From the NCBI GenBank assembly GCA_963575745.1, contig CAUYUJ010015280.1, positions 279,094-343,093 on the forward strand: a DNA stretch of 64,000 nt, given 5' to 3'. This DNA is from Prorocentrum cordatum. Its lineage: Eukaryota > Sar > Dinophyceae > Prorocentrales > Prorocentraceae. The number at the start of each line of letters is the position of its first letter. Position 1 is the stretch's first letter. The position numbers and the translations under genes are program-made. This document shows positions 48,524-57,760 of the stretch, one piece after another. A model generated the notes under the pieces. That model did no database searches. It saw only the letters and a list, made by a program, of their open reading frames with translations, and had not been told where the DNA came from.

Positions 48524-48690
48524 TCTCTCGTAGGGTGCACGTCCCCTGGAAGAACTCCAAGCGCGACGGCGCTCTCCTTGAGGGAGTTCAGCGTTGCTGG
48601 GCGACCTAGAACCAGTGAGAATCAACCGCGCCTTCTGCGGTGCAAGGGGCATCCGTTTTTGGATGCCCCCGTGGAAACCCATGAGGGGGC
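48524..48690. repeat. segmental duplicate, copy 2
   Basis: Same sequence as 48175-48345 with a few substitutions (for example CTCCTTGAGG for CTGCTTGAGG), including the GGGGCATCC hairpin. Confidence 0.85.
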
Positions 48691-49060
48691 CCAGCAGGGG
48701 ACCCAGCAGGGGACCCAGCAGGGGACCCAGCAGGGGACCCAGGAGGGGACCCAGGAGGGGACCCAGGAGGGGGGCCCAGGAGGGGACCCAGGAGGGGACC
48801 CAGGAGGGGACCCAGGAGGGGACCCAGCAGGGAACCCAGGAGGGGACCCAGGAGGGGACCCAGGAGGGGACCCAGCAGGGAACCCAGCAGGGGACCAAGG
48901 AGGGACCCAGCAGGGGACCCAGGAGGGGACCCAGGAGGAGACCCAGCAGGGGACCCAGCAGGGGACCCAGCAGGGGACCCAGCAAAGGGACCCAGCAGGG
49001 AACCCAGGAGGAGAGCCAGCCAGGAGACCCAACAAGGGACCAAGCAAAGGGACCCAGAAG
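48680..49060. repeat. 12-bp minisatellite GGGACCCAGCAG/GAG, second array
   Basis: About 30 units; the long Gly/Pro- and Val-Pro-Ser-Trp-rich open frames on both strands are translations of this array. Confidence 0.9.
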
Positions 49061-49144
49061 GGCGGCGCGGAAGGGCAAGAGAGGGGGAGGGAGCAGGGGG
49101 CAGGACAGAGGCGGAGGAGCAATGATGTTTTATGAAGCGCTCGC

Positions 49145-49166
49145 CCGTAACCTCTTTTGGCCCTTG
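49145..49166 (+). promoter_or_regulatory. relict spliced leader 1 of the transposase-like gene
   Basis: CCGTAACCTC then TTTTGGCCCTTG. It matches the dinoflagellate spliced leader at 16 of 21 positions with one inserted base. It lies 66 bases upstream of a second relict. Confidence 0.4.
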
Positions 49167-49210
49167 CCCCTCTCGCCCCCCCTCGCTCCCGCTTCAGATT
49201 GCAGAATGAT

Positions 49211-49230
49211 GAAGCTTTCTCTGGCTCAAG
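49211..49230 (+). promoter_or_regulatory. relict spliced leader 2 of the transposase-like gene
   Basis: GAAGCTTTCTCTGGCTCAAG; the 3' nine bases TGGCTCAAG are exact, and the rest is degenerate with one inserted base. The coding frame opens right after it. Confidence 0.45.
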
Positions 49231-49278
49231 TGACGGGCGGCCATCCAGGACCAGAAGGCGAAGAAGGTCAAAAAGGCG

Positions 49279-50430
49279 GTGAAGAAGACCGCATACAGCC
49301 CTCCCAAGCGCATTCCCTACGTGAGGCACGGGGTCCGCACGGCCAAATCTCGGAACGAGAGGATGAAGTGGTGCGCGGGGCTGTCCGACTTCATGAACAG
49401 GGGGCAGAATCACGTGATCGACGTGCTCAAGAAGCACGGCCCCTTGCCAGAGTGGGCAGGGGCCAGCTGCCCGCATTGCACCAAGGGCACCCTCGGTAAT
49501 CTCAAGAAGTGGTCTGACAAGCAAGGCGGATGGGGCCACAGGTGCAGTCACAGCGGGTGCCATCGGCACGTCTTGCCGCACGCGTTCCACCCGGTCTTCG
49601 TGGCGGGCACAGGGCAATCGCACGCGCCCTTGCGAGATCAGGCGTCCGCCTTATTCTCGGCCGTGGCGGGGGCCTCGCAGGTGTGTACTGGGCGCCTCGT
49701 CGGTAAGAATCACAAGATGGTCGAGGGCATTTACGGGCGCCTCTACGCGACGAGGGGCAGATACGTTGCGGCGAAGGAGAAGACCACCAAGTTCGGCCAG
49801 GGCGAGGCCTGGAAGGACATCGAGGCCGACGAGGTGGACCTCGCGAAGAAGGTGTCCGAGGACGGCGGCTCCAGCCCTGTCGATTGGGAGCAGTGGGGCG
49901 GGATCGTGGAGAGGGGCGCCCCAGACACGCTCGTACTCTTTAGGCTGAAGCCCATGCAGGCGAAGAAGAGGGCGCCAGGCCCAGGGGCCATTCGCAAACG
50001 GGACTGGATGCCCGCGGCGACGAAATGGCTCAAGGGCCGCCGCGTCATTCTGCACACGGACGGCGCCAAGAGTTACAGGGTCAAGCTGGGCGGCGTGAAG
50101 CACGACTACGTCGTCCACTGCCGCAAACGCGTCAAGGTCAACGGGAAGCACACGTGGGTGAGGCCGAAGTACGCAAAGCCCCGTTTCCATAACATTGCCG
50201 AGGACGCCGCGCCCAAGAAGAAGCTGTGGGTGATGGCTGGGACGCAGGTCATCGACCGCTGCTGGTACGGTCTTCGCAAGCACATCGGCAGCGTCAAGGT
50301 TGTCAACACGCACTCGCTCCGCCAGAAGATCCGCTCGTTCCAGTGGGAATACTGGAACCGCGGTGCCGACTACTGGCAGCGCACGGGGGACATGCTGAGC
50401 GACTTGTGGCACAAGGACTTCGGCAAATGA
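49279..50430 (+). CDS. Merlin/ISXO2 (IS1595)-like DDE transposase, probably a retrocopy
   Basis: Numbering from the GTG at 49279. The zinc ribbon C64-x2-C67 ... C89-x4-C94 (SCPHCTKG, GHRCSHSGCHRHV) matches the ribbon preceding ISXO2-type catalytic domains. The acidic residues are D184 (DIEADEVDLAK), D261 (VILHTDGAKSY) and D326 (GTQVIDRCWYGLRKHIG), where the family usually has Glu in a NG-E-FW context, so the triad may be DDD or the third residue may be altered. The frame is open upstream to a TGA at 49231-49233 but has no ATG there; the first ATG is codon 29. Two spliced-leader-like segments lie directly upstream, suggesting origin from processed mRNA and possible loss of the start. A 9-bp palindrome CGGGGCAGC/GCTGCCCCG lies 25 bases after the stop. 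No TIRs were identified. Confidence 0.65.
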   Translation: MKKTAYSPPKRIPYVRHGVRTAKSRNERMKWCAGLSDFMNRGQNHVIDVLKKHGPLPEWAGASCPHCTKGTLGNLKKWSDKQGGWGHRCSHSGCHRHVLPHAFHPVFVAGTGQSHAPLRDQASALFSAVAGASQVCTGRLVGKNHKMVEGIYGRLYATRGRYVAAKEKTTKFGQGEAWKDIEADEVDLAKKVSEDGGSSPVDWEQWGGIVERGAPDTLVLFRLKPMQAKKRAPGPGAIRKRDWMPAATKWLKGRRVILHTDGAKSYRVKLGGVKHDYVVHCRKRVKVNGKHTWVRPKYAKPRFHNIAEDAAPKKKLWVMAGTQVIDRCWYGLRKHIGSVKVVNTHSLRQKIRSFQWEYWNRGADYWQRTGDMLSDLWHKDFGK

Positions 50431-50454
50431 GCCCGCGCGGCTCGGCCTCGCGAC

Positions 50455-50505
50455 GCGGGGCAGCCAGCGGGAGGCAGCAATCGGCCAATGCTGCCCCGCT
50501 AAGTT
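50455..50505. repeat. stem-loop CGGGGCAGC / GCTGCCCCG
   Basis: Nine-base arms about 30 bases apart, just downstream of the transposase-like stop. Confidence 0.6.
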
Positions 50506-50687
50506 TATGAGACCTGCACGCGCACGACATCTCCCCCATTAAGAAACGAGGGGCGTGGGGGGCACGCGCGTAGGTTTCGATTTGCTCTATGACGTCATGA
50601 CTAGCTAAACGCAATTGCATTCAACAGTGTCGACGCGAGCCTTGCCACCTCGCAGCAATGACAACGTCCTTGTCGGCATCCCTCTGC

Positions 50688-50708
50688 TCGTAATCGTTTT
50701 GGCTCAAT
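50688..50708 (+). promoter_or_regulatory. relict spliced leader of the 50.8-kb gene fragment
   Basis: TCGTAATCG then TTTTGGCTCAAT. It matches the spliced leader without gaps at 16 of 21 positions, including TTTTGGCTCAA. An ATG (50770) follows 61 bases later. Confidence 0.5.
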
Positions 50709-50769
50709 CACTGGGTTCAGCAGTTAGTGCTGGCTGGCAGTCGACAGCCCTTTGTTCCGAGCCCTTGCC

Positions 50770-51190
50770 ATGGCGGCGTACGAGTGCGCCTGCGTCGGGA
50801 ACCCAGCGCATGGCGCGGGTGCGCAACCAGACATCGAGTGGCGCAAGATCGGGCCCCGCCAGTCTTTGCGCCTGGCAGCCGGCGAGGACGGGGAAGGAGA
50901 GGAGGAGGACGGCGGTGGCGGGGGGCGGGGGGGGGATTCTGTCGGCCTCGCCCCCAGGACCGCTTCACCGTGTGCGTGTGGCCACGCTTTTTCGATTACG
51001 TCAAGACCGCCGCCCTGTTCGTCGCGCACGGTGTCGAGAGCTACATCTGGGCCACAGCGGACCCAGCCATGGACCCCATCATCGTGCGCGCGTGCATGTC
51101 CTTGGAGGTCCACGCGACTCTCCTCGACCGCGACGACCAGGCGCTTGCCTCGTCGCGATCAGCGCGCGACGTCTGGTCGATGCCGCCGAT
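50770..51190 (+). pseudogene. unrecognised gene fragment, frameshifted retrocopy
   Basis: From ATG at 50770: MAAYECACVGNPAHGAGAQP then DIEWRKIGPRQSLRLAAGED, an acidic/glycine run coded by a GGGGG-rich stretch (50915-50940), then in another frame DRFTVCVWPRFFDYVKTAAL, FVAHGVESYIWATADPAMDP and IIVRACMSLEVHATLLDRDD. The two halves have protein-like composition and one frame change in the G-rich run. I do not recognise the family. The relict spliced leader upstream suggests an mRNA-derived copy. After about 51190 the sequence becomes a GATTCG-type degenerate repeat. Confidence 0.45.
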
Positions 51191-51194
51191 CCGA

Positions 51195-51726
51195 TCGCTA
51201 TGATTGCCGATGCTGTTGTTAGCAATCATTTCGACGCGATCGAACCGAGCGACCCGACTCCGACAGGCGATTTCGAATATCTGGCCGATGCGATTGCCAT
51301 CTTCGCTTCCTTCCAAGGCTCGCACTTGCACAGTTCGTCTGACGTCTCCTGGCATCGTTGGATGGTGGATCGTCAGGGAGCTGGACTGGTCGACGACTTG
51401 GAGCTGGGTGGAGCGGCGCGTCCAGGCCGAGCTGGGCTTACCGCCTCACCGCCACGTCGTGTTCGAGGCTGAGGGCGTGCAGCCGTCGCGCCGCATGCGC
51501 GTTGGCCCGTCGCTCGGGTGCCGCGCCGTGCGCCGCCGCTTCGGGTGAGGCGCGGGCTCGGCGCGCGGCCCCCGACGTTCGCGTGGGGCACTATATATAT
51601 ATATTGTTTGATGAACATGAGTTTGGGTTGCGCACATTCCACCGCCCGCGGAAATGTGCGCCTCGGACAGCGGTGCGTCTGGGCCTTGCCCCACCCGCTC
51701 CTCCACCCCGCTTCATGTGTAGAATG
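51195..51726. other. no gene recognised; GATTCG-type repeat and (TA)n
   Basis: Degenerate CGATTCGAATATCTGGC words at 51195-51310, GC-rich sequence, and a TATATATATATATATTG microsatellite at 51590-51607. Confidence 0.5.
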
Positions 51727-51748
51727 CCGCAGCAGTTTCTGGCTCAAC
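51727..51748 (+). promoter_or_regulatory. relict spliced leader of the ATPase gene copy
   Basis: CCGCAGCAG then TTTCTGGCTCAAC. It matches 17 of 21 positions of the spliced leader with one inserted C. The ATG at 51819 follows 70 bases later. Confidence 0.5.
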
Positions 51749-51818
51749 TGGCATCGGCAGCCGCCTTCGCGGACGATCAGGCTGACCGACCACTGCGTTC
51801 TGAGACCCCCCCTTCGCA

Positions 51819-53723
51819 ATGGCTCCAAAGGCGGCGATGGAGGCGCCGAACGTGCCAGCGCAGGGAATGAGGTGCTTGGGTTTGTGGCTGGAACACCCCA
51901 ACCACACGAACGACAAGCTCGTGGAGGCATGGGATCTCGCCAAGGAGAAGGCAAATCCAGTCGTCCTCGGCAAACCCGACGTGGACGGCGCCGTGGGCCG
52001 CGACCCCGTCGGGTCCGCATCGTTTTTCGACTTGCCGATCAAGCACTGGAACTACAGGCCGAGGGCGTACATCAAGACCGCTGCCGACGTGATCACTGAG
52101 GCGCCTGGGATGGAGGCAATGGCGTGGGATGACGTGAAGCAGATAATGGATGAGGGCAGGTATAAGGACTTGCCGCCTCCTCTTGGCTACGCGAGCACGG
52201 AGGACGAGCTGCCTTGCACTATGAACATGTTGGTTTGCAAGAACCCTTCCGACCCGCAATCGCACATCATCTTGAAGCACTTCACGTCCCTCGGCAATGG
52301 GCACACCATGAGCGAGATCCAGAGCAAACTCATCCAAGGCGACGCTTGCGCGATTGATTTCAGGCCAGACAGGTTCAACAGCATGCGCACCTTCCAGATC
52401 TTGCTCGAGTGGATGGGCGGCATTCTGTTTCGTTATTGGAGGTGCGAGCGCCCGAGCGCGGTGCGTGGGCCTGTCGGCGAGGGCGACGTGGCGCAGAAGC
52501 AGAAGGAGCTCGCCGACGCGATGCAGCACACCAAGGATGAAGCGCCACGCACGAACTGGGATGGCGAGCAGCTGTTGTGGGTGGAGCAAGAGTACTGCGA
52601 CCCAGCATCCCCCCTGGCCAACGTGAGGAAGGAGTTCGTCAACAAGGCGCTCCAGATACTCAAGGACAGAGACCACTTCGCGGCGAAGGAAACGCACTAC
52701 CCCTTGCTGAAGGGAGACATCCGCAACGAGTACCAGCCAGTCATTGACAGGATCCCCCGCGCACTTCTCGGCAACACTGTCGTCTTCATTGGCGAGGCCA
52801 AGTTTGGGAAGACGCCGTTGATGCACATCTTGGCCATGGCGATGGCGAGGTACCACGCCGACTGCGTGAACGAGAAGCGCGGCCGCGTGGTCGCCACTCC
52901 AGCCGTTCGCGTTGCCTCGGAGATGGATTTATTCAGAGGAGAGGTCCGAGGGTTGTGAAGTTGCCGATCGTCGCTCTTCCGAGTCAGGCTCGGAAGCGCC
53001 ATGAAATGCTTCTTCAGATCCCTCCGAAGGCTGGCGAGACCTGGGTTCCCTGCGTGTTCGACGACGGCGACTTGTCTGACCAGCGGCCGCGCGTGTTGAA
53101 GGCGTTCTTCGACCCGACGCAAGTCGAGTCGAACGTCTACGTGCGCTGGGGCGCGGCCAAGTTCAAGAGGAACCAAGCTCGCTTCGGAGGCGATAACGAG
53201 TACGACGCCGAGAGCGAGCCGAGCCAGACCGACTGGCACTTTGCCTCAAGATCTCCCGAGAAGGAGAAGCGCACCACGGCCTACCTGGTGGAGATGATCA
53301 AACCCGCCTTCCCGAAGAACCTGTCGTTCAGCAACGTCGGCGCCATGCTCAAGCGCAGCAACATATGCCTGAACACGAAGTACAATCTGTATGTCCGTCC
53401 ATGTGGCACGTTCGCGCTCGTGGAGAAGCTTCCTCTCTTGGACGGCTACACCACCCCTGAAGCGGGCAAGCGCCTCCAGAACTGCCTGCGCAACAATGTG
53501 AGGCGCGACCAGGAAGAGTTCGACAACCTCCTCGCGTTCGAGAAGCGCGACATGCTGAAACTGATGGCGGACGCGAAGAAGGAGTTCAAGGAGGACGGGG
53601 GCGATGCCGACGACCAGCCCGCCCCTGAGCCAGCGCGGCCCGCTGCCCCTGTCCAGGACGAGGATGAGGACGTATTCGGCTTCGGTGGCGACATGGACGC
53701 ACCTCTCGAGGAGGCCCCGCGCG

Positions 53724-53758
<35 letters not shown>

Positions 53759-53971
53759 AGCGCCGCGATGAAGACGGAGCCAGGCGCCTGCAAGCGCAAG
53801 GTGGGGACTGGCCACGGGGAGATCGATTTGTGCACGCCGTCCCCGAAGCAGCCCCGCACGGACATCAAGAGCCGCAGGCAGGGTGAGAAAGCCGCGCTTG
53901 ACCTCTTGGTCGCGGAGTTCTCGAGTGAGATTCCAGGCGAGGGCGCTGCCAGCCATGGCTCAGGCCGCTGA
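51819..53971 (+). pseudogene. P-loop ATPase-like gene, one frameshift between two long halves
   Basis: The first half (ATG 51819 to TGA 52956-52958, 379 codons) contains a Walker A loop at residues 325-332 (FIGEAKFGKTPLMH). The second half (frame from about 52943 to 53971) contains a Walker B-like VPCVFDDGDL and, about 30 residues later, WGAAKFKRNQARFGGDNEYD, where a sensor motif would be. Both halves together read like one AAA+/SF3-type ATPase of a kind I associate with dinoflagellate proteins of unknown function. An extra base near 52935-52945 (AGAGGAGAGGTCC) would explain the frame change. Late in the second half a run of 34 Cs (53724-53757) codes polyproline; replication slippage there is likely. 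Possible roles include a Rep-like helicase, but this is not established. It lacks introns and has a relict spliced leader, consistent with a retrocopy. A sequencing error at the frameshift cannot be excluded. Confidence 0.6.
53724..53757. repeat. homopolymer run of 34 C
   Basis: An uninterrupted C-run inside the ATPase-like frame, read as polyproline. Confidence 0.95.
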
Positions 53972-54234
53972 GCTTGAACAGAAGGCCTTCGAGCGAGGGC
54001 GGCGCTGCCGCTTTTGGCTCGGGCACTCATGGGGCGCGCGCCGCCGCGGTGGCGCGCGCCCCTGTGCCCCAGATGAGCCGCTAGCCCGCTGCGTCGCACC
54101 TCGCAGACCTATTATCGAGCGCGGATTCATGCGCGTGCCATGCTGTTTCATGGCGAACAATTGTTGCGTCGTCGTCGTCGTGAAGCACATCGAAGGGAGT
54201 CTATTGGATCTTATTGTCCTTTCTTCTTCCTTGT

Positions 54235-54840
54235 TGCAAAGCAAGAAAACCAAACATACACTGTGTTTGGTGCCCTCGGTGCAAGGAAACGCTGTGTTTT
54301 TTGGTTTGAGAAGCAAGGAAACGCTGTGTATTTTTGCGTTTTTTTTTTAATATATTCGTTTGGTTTTGCAAGCCCCTTTCCTTTCCTCTTCCTTGTTGCA
54401 AAACAAGAAAACCAAACATACACAGTGTTTGGCGCCCTCGGTGCAAGGAAACGTTTTTTTTTGTTTGAGAATCAAGGAAACCTTGTGCATGTTTTTGTTT
54501 TGATTTTTTTGTATTAGAAGCCCCGACGCTCGCACCAGCCTCCCTCCCAGCACCCTTAGAGCTTGCAAAACCAAAACACACACACACAAGGTTTCCTTGA
54601 TTCTCAAACCAAAAAAAAAACGTTTCCTTGCACCGAGGGCGCCAAACACTGTGTAGTTTTGGTTTTCTTGGTCTGAGGCGCATGGAAGGGTGCCGAGAGG
54701 GAGGCCAGCGCGGGCATTCGGGCTTGCAAAACCCCCCCCCCAAAAAAAAAAACACAGCGTTTCCTTGCTTCGCAGACAAAAAAATGTTCCTTGCACCGAC
54801 GGCGCCATACACAATGCATTTTAGGTTTCCTTGGCTTGGG
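54235..54840. repeat. inverted repeat module with AAGGAAACG / CGTTTCCTT blocks
   Basis: Two direct blocks (54240-54330 and 54400-54490: AGAAAACCAAACATACAC, GTGCCCTCGGTGCAAGGAAA) face two inverted blocks (54590-54675: CGTTTCCTTGCACCGAGGGC; 54760-54835: TTCCTTGCACCGACGGCGCC). Runs of T or A and CACACACA lie between them. Open frames here are repeat-derived. Confidence 0.75.
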
Positions 54841-54849
54841 AGACGCAGG

Positions 54850-54940
54850 GAAGGAGGAGGAGGAGGAGGAGGAGGAGGAGGAGGAGGAGGGGAGGAGAAG
54901 GAGGGGGAGGAGGAGGAGGAGGAGGAGGAGGAGGAGAGCG
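54850..54940. repeat. (GGA)n microsatellite
   Basis: GGAGGAGGA with GAAGGAGGG interruptions. Confidence 0.95.
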
Positions 54941-55020
54941 ACGAGGAGAAACGATCAGTGAAGATTTTGTGGTTTGAGGAGGAGAGCGACGAGGAGAAAC
55001 GATCAGTGAAGATTTTGTGG
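54936..55020. repeat. tandem duplication of a 45-bp unit
   Basis: GAGAGCGACGAGGAGAAACG then ATCAGTGAAGATTTTGTGGT occurs twice in a row. Confidence 0.85.
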
Positions 55021-55027
55021 TGTTGGT

Positions 55028-55092
55028 GGTTTGGGGGTGCTGGGGGGGGGGGGCGACCATATATATATATATGTGTGTATATATATATATAT
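55028..55092. repeat. G-run plus (AT)n microsatellite
   Basis: GGGTGCTGGGGGGGGGGG then CATATATATATATATGTGTG and TATATATATATATA, an inverted relative of 47998-48062. Confidence 0.85.
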
Positions 55093-55536
55093 TGCTCCAC
55101 ATATATTTCGCAATCAATGTCGCTGTAAACGCACTGTTTGGGGTCCACGCTGGCTACTATATTGGAAAGAAAGCGGCTAGGCGCGTTTCACTGCACGTGC
55201 TTGAGCAAATTATTGGGCCTCCCGCGTTCTTGTTACTCGATCGTCGAACGCTATTATTATCTGGCTTGCTGGTTCCAAGCCCCTTTTCTGACATCTCACC
55301 AGACTGGCAGGTACTGCAGGTCTCCAGAGGACCGCTGCCTAAGACAACAGCTCCCTTGTTGAATACCTTGTGTGCGACGAGGGCGGCGCCCCCAGCAGCT
55401 GGGCAGAGCACAGACGGAGGGGCAGACCCAGACAACAATGGACCGAACCAGCATACAACGAACAATGACAATCAAAACATCTTCGACGCTGTCATGGCAC
55501 TTGTCTGACCTGCCGCACTGGCAAGCAAAACCCGGC
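55093..55536. other. no gene recognised
   Basis: A moderately AT-rich stretch with a short open frame but no recognisable domain. Confidence 0.45.
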
Positions 55537-55699
55537 GGTGGACAAACCTCCCTTTAGCAAACCACCCTTTGGTGAAAACGGCCTGGGACCGAAACCGACG
55601 GACCCGGACCCGCAAAAATGACGGGCCGCGACGCCCTCTCGCGAACTGAAAGCGGCCAATTCGCAAACACGGCGCGTCAGGGTAGGAGGTCTGTCAACC
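55537..55699. mobile_element. MITE, GGTGGACA TIR, subfamily B copy 2
   Basis: GGTGGACAAACCTCCCTTTA start, GTAGGAGGTCTGTCAACCTC end; internally almost collinear with 13123-13284. Confidence 0.78.
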
Positions 55700-56013
55700 T
55701 CCGAAAAACAGCCAATCCATCATCATCACGTACGGCGGGCTCGTGTCGTGACGACCCCGGCGTTGGCCTCTGACGCCGCGTCGATCGTTCAACCTTGAGC
55801 GATCGGTGGCTTTCCGATCGCCCGACCTTTCCATGCAGGCCGATTCTGGGCCACTGGCGGCGCTCAACCTTGCACGCCCGCGGCGGGGTCTTCGCCGGTC
55901 GACGCGACGCGAACCTGCCGCAGCTGTTTCGAGCAGCGCGTTTGGCGCACTGCGCCCCCGGGTGCGTTTTTGGCGTTCCACGTCGGGCATATGGACTGTG
56001 CAATTTCCTGTTC

Positions 56014-56180
56014 GGGGAGGGACAGACCTCCCGTTAGTAAAACGTGGTTCAGTGAAAACGACCTGAGGCCCAAACCTGGCGGGCGCAAGCCTGGAAAATA
56101 ACGGCCAGGGCGCCCTGTCGAGAACCGACAACGGACAATTCACTGATCGACGTGTCACTGTTGGGGGCTCTGTCCACCCC
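56014..56180. mobile_element. MITE, GGTGGACA TIR, subfamily A copy 2
   Basis: GGGGAGGGACAGACCTCCCG start and GGGGGCTCTGTCCACCCC end; interior as in 15571-15736. Confidence 0.8.
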
Positions 56181-56391
56181 CGACCTGGTTCTGCCTCTGC
56201 CTCGTCCTCGCCTCCCCTGCCGCCGCGCTGCAGCGCATGCGCGTGAATTTCCCCCCTCGCGATGGCCAAAGTTGGATGTCGTGCCGACGCGCCCTGCTGG
56301 ACGCGTGGCCTGGGTGATTGGGCGTGGGGCCTGGCGAGGGCCCCCCCCCCGAGGCCGCGAGCGGCAAAGCACCTCCGCGTGATTCTTTCTC

Positions 56392-56558
56392 GGGGATGGA
56401 CAGAACCCCCGTTAGTAAAACGTGGTTCAGTGAAAACGACCTGAGGCCCAAGCCTGGCGGGCGCAAGCCTGGAAAATAACAGCCGCGGCGCCCTCTCGAG
56501 AACCGACAACGGACAATTCACTCATCGACGTGTCACTGTTGGGGGTTCTGTCCACCCC
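56392..56558. mobile_element. MITE, GGTGGACA TIR, subfamily A copy 3
   Basis: GGGGATGGACAGAACCCCCG start, GGGGGTTCTGTCCACCCCC end; differs from copy 2 by only a few bases. Confidence 0.8.
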
Positions 56559-56624
56559 CGACTTTAAGCACGGTGGAGGTCGGGGTGCGCCTTCGAAGGT
56601 CCGCGCGGCCACGAGAAAAGGAAA

Positions 56625-57065
56625 AACGTTTCGAAGCCCCCCCTTCAGCCAGGGCCCTCCAGCTGGAAAAGCCAACAGAAGGAAGGGAGGGGGGGGTAGC
56701 TCCGGAATCCTCCCTGGGAAGGTTCGCCCGGGCTCACCCCGGGCCCCGAACAGGAGGAGAGGTGGGGGTAGCTTCCAAGCCGCCCTCCATACTTGAGCCA
56801 GGGACCCCCCCAGCTACAAAATCCAAGCAAAACAAAAAGGAAAGGGTTATCTTCGGAAGCCCCCCCCTCATTGAAAGGGGAGCCCGGGCTGACCTTGGGC
56901 TCGGGAAAAGGAGGGGGGTAGCTTAGAAGCCCCCCTAGCTAGGGCCCCCCTAGCTCCAGAATGCCCACAGACGGAAGCGAGGGGGGGGTTTAACTTCGGA
57001 AGACCCCCCCCTTTCCAAGCGAGGGAGAGGGGGTAGCTCAAAGCTGGGGCTCCCCCTTGAGCGAG
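56625..57065. repeat. degenerate about 105-bp repeat, GGGGGGTAGCTTCGGAAGCCCCCC module
   Basis: At least four units combine AAGCCCCCCC, CCAGGGCCCCCC(C)AGCT, ACAGAAGGAAG-like and GGAGGGGGGTAGCT words. GGTAGCTTCGGAAGCCCCCC is internally palindromic. Confidence 0.7.
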
Positions 57066-57620
57066 AAGTGTGCCACGAGCGCGCTCTTACCTACATCGCT
57101 ACTCCCCGGACATCTCTGACCAGACTTTCGAGGCGAATCCAGCAGTGGCGACAAGGCCCAAAAAGGCAAACACCAAGGAAGGGTAGCGGTGTCGGTACCT
57201 TCCTACTCCGAGATTTATGCTGTTCCCGTCCTACTCAAGGACCGCATCCCAGAAATAATTTCGAGCACCCAGGAAAGTGTCAAAAGAGTGTCGAAACAGT
57301 GTCGGGCGAACGTCTCCCAGGGCCCGGCACGTGAAAACCCCCGAGTTTCGGTCCTTTTTTGGCCGCTCGAAATTCTTCCTGGTGCTCAAGGCCTAAAAGT
57401 CGGTTGGAGCATCATCATCTGAGATGCGCTCGAAGCGAGCGCCTGAGGCCACCAGATCGGCTAATGTCACAGGCCTACCGCGGAATCGTGCCACTTTGAG
57501 CTGGGGAGAGCTGCGGGCACAGCACGGGGGGGACTCCCGTGCTCCACCCACGCGGGGTGCACTCAACCGGGAGCGGGGGACACATGTGGCCTGGCGCGTG
57601 CGTGGGCGACCTACCGCGGG
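57066..57620. other. no gene recognised
   Basis: Mixed-composition sequence with no recognised exon or repeat. Confidence 0.4.
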
Positions 57621-57624
57621 GGGG

Positions 57625-57730
57625 TGGGAGGGGGAGGGGAGGGACGGGAGAAGGGAGGGAGGAAGGGAGGACGGAGGGAGGGAGGGAGGGAGGGAGGGAG
57701 GGATGAGGAAGGGGAGAAGGGAGGGAGGAC
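57625..57730. repeat. GGGA/GGAGGGA purine repeat
   Basis: GGGAGGGAGGGAGGGA tract immediately 3' (on the minus strand) of the putative exon E. Confidence 0.9.
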
Positions 57731-57760
57731 GGCGGAGGGAGGACTGGCGGAGAAGGGACC

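Noticed and set aside
49279-49362. GTG at 49279 as a true start
   Set aside because: GTG starts are not expected in a eukaryotic nuclear gene; the frame is simply open from 49234, and the first ATG is codon 29.
48594-49499. Collagen-like Gly/Pro/Gln repeat protein
   Set aside because: Translation of the 12-bp GGGACCCAG array; both strands open, ending in unrelated sequence.
50960-51175. FCP1/NIF-type phosphatase
   Set aside because: A faint pattern similarity only; the catalytic DxDxT motif is absent.
56789-56810. CTTGAGCCAGGGA on the plus strand as an inverted relict spliced leader
   Set aside because: Match limited to nine bases within a GC-rich repeated module; no gene follows.
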